The position numbers were made by a program, and so were the translations under genes. From NCBI GenBank assembly GCA_022014155.1, contig JAKLLS010000002.1, forward strand, positions 1 through 64,000: a stretch of 64,000 nucleotides of DNA, read 5' to 3'. Numbering within the stretch: the first letter of the stretch is position 1; every line of letters starts with the position of its first letter. The stretch comes from Marinobacter sp. (GTDB lineage: Bacteria > Pseudomonadota > Gammaproteobacteria > Pseudomonadales > Oleiphilaceae). Below are positions 59,689-64,000 of this stretch, in pieces. Under the pieces are notes generated by a model, which worked only from the letters and a program-made list of their open reading frames with translations, had not been told where the DNA came from and did not search any database.

Positions 59689-61224
59689 ATGGTTCAGCAG
59701 CTTCAAATATCAGAGTTATCTTCAACCGTTCTAGAGCAGTTGCGAGGCAGGCACGTCCTTGTGACGGGCACGACTGGTTTTCTGGGCAAGGTGGTTCTGG
59801 AAAAGCTCATTCGTGCAGTTCCCGATATCGGTGGCATTCATTTATTGATCCGGGGCAACAAACGGCACCCGAACGCTCGTGAGCGGTTCTTTCATGAAAT
59901 TGCAACTTCCTCGGTGTTTGAGAGGCTGCGTCAGGAAGACAATGATGCCTTCGAGACATTCATTGAAGAGCGGGTTCACTGTATTACCGGCGAAGTGACG
60001 AAGCCCCGGTTCGGGTTGACACCTGAGCGCTTTGCCACACTTGCAAATCAAGCGGATGCATTCATCAACTCCGCAGCCAGTGTGAATTTCCGTGAAGAAC
60101 TGGATAAGGCGCTCACCATCAACACCCTGTGCCTGAACAACGTGGTTGAGCTGGCGCGGCGGAACAGGAAGATGGCGGTTATTCAGGTGTCCACCTGCTA
60201 TGTGAATGGCAAGAATTCCGGTCAGGTGACGGAGTCGGTGATTAAACCTGCCGGCGAAAGCATTCCCCGCAGCACCGCTGGTTACTATGAGATAGAGGAA
60301 CTGGTCAGGCTTCTTGAAGACAAGATTGCCGACGTCCGTTCCCGATACTCCGGCAAAGTCCTGGAAAAGAAACTGGTTGATCTGGGAATTCAGGAAGCCA
60401 ACCGCTACGGTTGGAGTGATACCTACACTTTTACCAAGTGGCTGGGTGAGCAATTGTTGATGAAGGCCCTGGACCAGCGTGCATTGACCATTGTCAGGCC
60501 GTCCATCATCGAAAGCGCTATGGAAGAACCCGCTCCAGGCTGGATTGAAGGCGTCAAAGTGGCCGACGCCATTATCCTTGCCTATGCCCGTGAGAAAGTA
60601 ACGCTGTTTCCGGGCAAACGCAGCGGTATCATCGATGTGATTCCGGTGGACCTGGTAGCCAATGCCATCATTCTCTCCGTTGCGGAAGCACTGGCTGAGG
60701 CTCCGCAGCGCAGGATTTACCAGTGTTGCAGTGGTAGCAGCAATCCCATTTCCCTGGGCGAATTCATCGATCACCTGATGGCGGAATCCAAAGCCAATTA
60801 CGCTGCTTATGACCAGTTGTTTTATCGTCAGCCGAGCAAGCCGTTCATTGCGGTGAATCGCAAGCTGTTTGACGCAGTGGTCGGTGGCATGCGGGTGCCG
60901 TTGAGCCTGACCAGCCGGGTTATGCGGATGCTGGGGCAGAACCGGGAGCTTAAAATGTTGCGAAACCTGGACACCAGTCGGTCCCTGGCAACGATTTTCG
61001 GTTTTTACACCGCACCCGACTACATCTTCCGCAATGACGCATTGCAGGCTCTTGCGTCCAGGATGGGAGAGCGGGACCAGGCGTTGTTCCCGGTGGATGC
61101 CCGTCGGATCGATTGGTCACTCTATTTGCGCAAGATTCACCTTGCGGGATTGAATCAGTACGCCTTGAAAGAACGTAAGTTGTACAGTCTTCGCAGCGCA
61201 AAAGCTCGCAAACAAGCGGCTTGA
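59689..61224 (+). CDS. Fatty acyl-CoA/ACP reductase (alcohol-forming), Marinobacter FAR type
   Basis: LVTGTTGFLGKVVLEKLIRAVPDIGGIHLLIRGNKRHP, NSAASVNFREELDKAL, YTFTKWLGEQLLMKAL, C-terminal sterile domain DYIFRND. Confidence 0.92.
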   Translation: MVQQLQISELSSTVLEQLRGRHVLVTGTTGFLGKVVLEKLIRAVPDIGGIHLLIRGNKRHPNARERFFHEIATSSVFERLRQEDNDAFETFIEERVHCITGEVTKPRFGLTPERFATLANQADAFINSAASVNFREELDKALTINTLCLNNVVELARRNRKMAVIQVSTCYVNGKNSGQVTESVIKPAGESIPRSTAGYYEIEELVRLLEDKIADVRSRYSGKVLEKKLVDLGIQEANRYGWSDTYTFTKWLGEQLLMKALDQRALTIVRPSIIESAMEEPAPGWIEGVKVADAIILAYAREKVTLFPGKRSGIIDVIPVDLVANAIILSVAEALAEAPQRRIYQCCSGSSNPISLGEFIDHLMAESKANYAAYDQLFYRQPSKPFIAVNRKLFDAVVGGMRVPLSLTSRVMRMLGQNRELKMLRNLDTSRSLATIFGFYTAPDYIFRNDALQALASRMGERDQALFPVDARRIDWSLYLRKIHLAGLNQYALKERKLYSLRSAKARKQAA

Positions 61225-61233
61225 TGATCCACC

Positions 61234-61266
61234 AGGCGTTCGGTCGACGACCGGGCGCCTTCGTCC
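61234..61266 (+). terminator. Candidate hairpin after acyl reductase
   Basis: aggcgttcggtcg / cgaccgggcgcct with two G-U pairs, weak T tract. Confidence 0.35.
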
Positions 61267-61422
61267 TTCCCGGCACCCCGTTTCGACACCTTGCGGTTCG
61301 TTGTGGCGGGACTATCCTTTCCCTTGGGCTCTCATATAACGTGATTACTCGTTGTTATCATATGGGTTTAGCGGCTGTCTCGTAGAAAAGTTCAGGAACA
61401 TTAGGACGTTAGTCTAATTCAT

Positions 61423-61438
61423 TGTGTAGTGGCACACA
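61423..61438 (+). promoter_or_regulatory. Candidate CRP/Vfr-like site upstream of acs
   Basis: TGTGTAGTGGCACACA (TGTGN8CACA dyad) about 100 bp before acs ATG. Confidence 0.4.
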
Positions 61439-61540
61439 TGTTGAACTACAGCTATCCGTCTTCAGGGCCAAGATGCCCGACACTCTCTGTATTAAAAAAA
61501 CCGATAATGACAACAGACTCTAAACTATAGGGGGAGCACA

Positions 61541-63487
61541 ATGACTGAAAAACACGTTTATCCGGTGAGTCCGGAAGTGGCCAAGCACGCGCTGCTGAAT
61601 CGTGAACAGTACGAGGAGATGTATCGCCAGTCTATTCAGGACCCGGATGCGTTCTGGGGCGAGCATGGCAAGCGTCTCGATTGGATCAAGCCGTTTTCAC
61701 GGGTTAAAAACACCACTTACGATTACGACAACCTTTCCATTAAATGGTTTGAGGACGGCGAACTGAATGCCTCCGCCAACTGCCTCGACCGTCATCTGGA
61801 AAAGCGTGGTGATCAGACGGCGATTATTTTCGAAGGTGACGACCCCTCCGACTCCCGTCATGTGACCTATCGTGAACTGTACGAAGAAACCTGTAAGTTC
61901 GCCAACGTCCTGAAAGAGCAAGGTGTTAAGAAAGGGGATGTGGTCACCATCTACATGCCGATGATTGTTGAAACGGGCGTTGCCATGCTGGCCTGTGCCC
62001 GCATTGGGGCAATCCACTCTGTTGTATTCGGTGGTTTTTCGCCGGAAGCCCTCGGAGCCCGTATTGCCAACGGTAAATCCCGCTTTGTGGTAACCGCCGA
62101 TGAAGGTGTACGCGGCGGCCGCAAGATTCCGCTGAAGAAAAACGTAGATGCGGCTTTGAACAACGAAGCCAATGCTGATGTCGAAAAGGTGATTGTTGTT
62201 AAGCGCACGGGCGGCGATGTGCCCTGGAAAGACGGCCGTGATCAGAGCTACGAAGAGCTTATGAAGAGCGCTTCAACGGATTGCCCGGCGGAGCCGATGA
62301 ATGCGGAAGATCCGTTGTTCATGCTGTACACCTCGGGCTCAACGGGCGCCCCCAAAGGCGTTCTGCACACCACCGGTGGCTACATGGTCTACACCTCCAT
62401 GACCCACCAATACGTGTTCGACTATCATGATGGGGATGTTTACTGGTGTACCGCCGACTTCGGTTGGGTCACCGGCCATAGTTATATCCTGTACGGTCCG
62501 CTTGCCAATGGCGCCACGACCGTTCTGTTTGAAGGCGTGCCCAACTATCCGGATACTTCCCGCATGGGCCAGGTGGTGGACAAGCACAAGGTAAACATCC
62601 TGTACACCGCGCCCACCGCCATCCGTGCCCTGATGGCCGAAGGCGAATCCTGCATGAACGGCACTACCCGTGACAGCCTGCGTCTGCTGGGTTCCGTGGG
62701 CGAGCCCATCAACCCGGAGGCCTGGGAGTGGTACTATCGCGTCATCGGTAACAGCCTGTGCCCGATTGTGGATACCTGGTGGCAGACCGAGACGGGCGGC
62801 ATCCTGATTTCGCCTTTGCCTGGTGCCATTGATCTGAAGCCTGGTTCTGCCACCGTGCCATTCTTTGGTGTCAAGCCAGCGTTGGTGGATAATGACGGCA
62901 ACATTCTGGAAGGCGAAACCGAGGGTAACCTGGTTATTCTGGATAGCTGGCCTGGTCAGATGCGCACCATCTATGGCGACCATGAGCGCTTCAAGCAAAC
63001 CTACTTCAGCACCTATAAGGGCATGTATTTTACCGGTGACGGTGCCCGTCGTGACGAGGACGGCTACTACTGGATCACCGGTCGGGTGGATGACGTATTG
63101 AACGTGTCCGGTCACCGTTTGGGTACCGCCGAGGTCGAGAGTGCGCTGGTTGCACACGATAAAGTCGCCGAGGCGGCTGTGGTAGGCTACCCTCACGAGA
63201 TCAAGGGGCAGGGCATCTATGTCTATGTGACCCTGGTTCACGGTGAGGAGCCCACCGACGAACTGAAGAAGGAACTGGTCCAGTGGGTGCGCAAGGAAAT
63301 TGGTCCGATTGCGTCTCCGGATGTGATCCAATGGGCGCCTGGACTGCCCAAGACCCGTTCTGGCAAGATTATGCGCCGGATTTTGCGTAAAATCGCGTCA
63401 AACGAGCATGATCAGCTGGGCGATACTTCCACACTGGCGGATCCGGGTGTGGTGGATGACCTGATCAGCGGTCGTGCGAACAAGTAA
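61541..63487 (+). CDS. acs: Acetyl-CoA synthetase
   Basis: [72 protein letters not shown]. Confidence 0.97.
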   Translation: MTEKHVYPVSPEVAKHALLNREQYEEMYRQSIQDPDAFWGEHGKRLDWIKPFSRVKNTTYDYDNLSIKWFEDGELNASANCLDRHLEKRGDQTAIIFEGDDPSDSRHVTYRELYEETCKFANVLKEQGVKKGDVVTIYMPMIVETGVAMLACARIGAIHSVVFGGFSPEALGARIANGKSRFVVTADEGVRGGRKIPLKKNVDAALNNEANADVEKVIVVKRTGGDVPWKDGRDQSYEELMKSASTDCPAEPMNAEDPLFMLYTSGSTGAPKGVLHTTGGYMVYTSMTHQYVFDYHDGDVYWCTADFGWVTGHSYILYGPLANGATTVLFEGVPNYPDTSRMGQVVDKHKVNILYTAPTAIRALMAEGESCMNGTTRDSLRLLGSVGEPINPEAWEWYYRVIGNSLCPIVDTWWQTETGGILISPLPGAIDLKPGSATVPFFGVKPALVDNDGNILEGETEGNLVILDSWPGQMRTIYGDHERFKQTYFSTYKGMYFTGDGARRDEDGYYWITGRVDDVLNVSGHRLGTAEVESALVAHDKVAEAAVVGYPHEIKGQGIYVYVTLVHGEEPTDELKKELVQWVRKEIGPIASPDVIQWAPGLPKTRSGKIMRRILRKIASNEHDQLGDTSTLADPGVVDDLISGRANK

Positions 63488-63531
63488 GGCCTGCCTGTTA
63501 TCAGGCTGTGACCCTGTGAGGAATCTGTTGA

Positions 63532-64000
63532 ATGACACAAACCATTATCGTCGCCGATGATCACCCGCTGTTTCGTGCAGCTTTGAAGCAGGCGGTCAGT
63601 CAGGCGGTTCCTGATGCGGAAACAGTCGAGGTCGACAGCATCAAGGCGCTGCAGGCGGCGGTGGAGTCGCACCCGGATGCGGATCTGGTGCTGCTGGATC
63701 TCAATATGCCGGGTGCCCATGGTTTCTCCGGGCTCGTGTTCATGCGCGGGCAATATCCCGGGTTGCCAGTGGTGGTTGTGTCAGGATCGGAGGAATTGCA
63801 GGTGATGCGCCGTTCGATCGATTATGGGGCGTCCGGCTTCATTCCGAAGTCGGCGCCACTGCCGACCATTACCGAGGCGATCCAGGCGGTTCTGGAAGGG
63901 GACGTCTGGCTGCCAGAAGGTGTGGCGGACAAGATTGAACAGATGCATTCGGATATGACGGATTTTTCCGAGAAGCTGGCGTCGCTGACGCCGCAGCAGT
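63532..64000 (+). CDS. LuxR/NarL-type response regulator, 3'-truncated by window
   Basis: IIVADDHPLFRAALKQAV...ADLVLLDLNMPGAHGFSGL...GASGFIPKSAPLPTITEAI; open reading frame runs to window end. Confidence 0.88.
   Translation, partial: MTQTIIVADDHPLFRAALKQAVSQAVPDAETVEVDSIKALQAAVESHPDADLVLLDLNMPGAHGFSGLVFMRGQYPGLPVVVVSGSEELQVMRRSIDYGASGFIPKSAPLPTITEAIQAVLEGDVWLPEGVADKIEQMHSDMTDFSEKLASLTPQQ

Noticed and set aside
62339-63331. 330-aa minus-strand ORF opposite acs
   Set aside because: Antisense shadow of acs with no family features.

Overview
The window is a 64 kb gammaproteobacterial chromosomal segment. Gene content and a Marinobacter-type fatty acyl-CoA reductase suggest Marinobacter or a close relative. 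Most of it is conserved housekeeping DNA: the end of ffh, rpsP-rimM-trmD-rplS, xerD, dsbC, hom-thrC-recJ-prfB-lysS, ung, ygfZ/ygfX/sdhE/nadB, rpoE-mucABCD, lepA-lepB-rnc-era-recO-pdxJ, barA/gacS, cysM, rlmD, relA-mazG, ppc, adk-tsaB-uppP, rsmJ, plsB, nudC, murI and acs. I saw no tRNA, rRNA, CRISPR array, transposase or prophage. The less ordinary parts are: a long imperfect palindrome after ung; two paralogous ribbon-helix-helix-like small proteins in convergent orientation beside ppc; a YbaK-HDOD fusion protein; a DUF2156 protein next to a SAM methyltransferase; and a 53.7-61.2 kb accessory-looking block. That block holds an HDOD-histidine kinase overlapping a REC-PAS-GGDEF-EAL response regulator, a divergent orphan MinD/FleN-like ATPase with a C-terminal extension, and a wax-ester-type acyl reductase. 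Functional calls rest on recognising protein motifs in the supplied translations. No database search was run.
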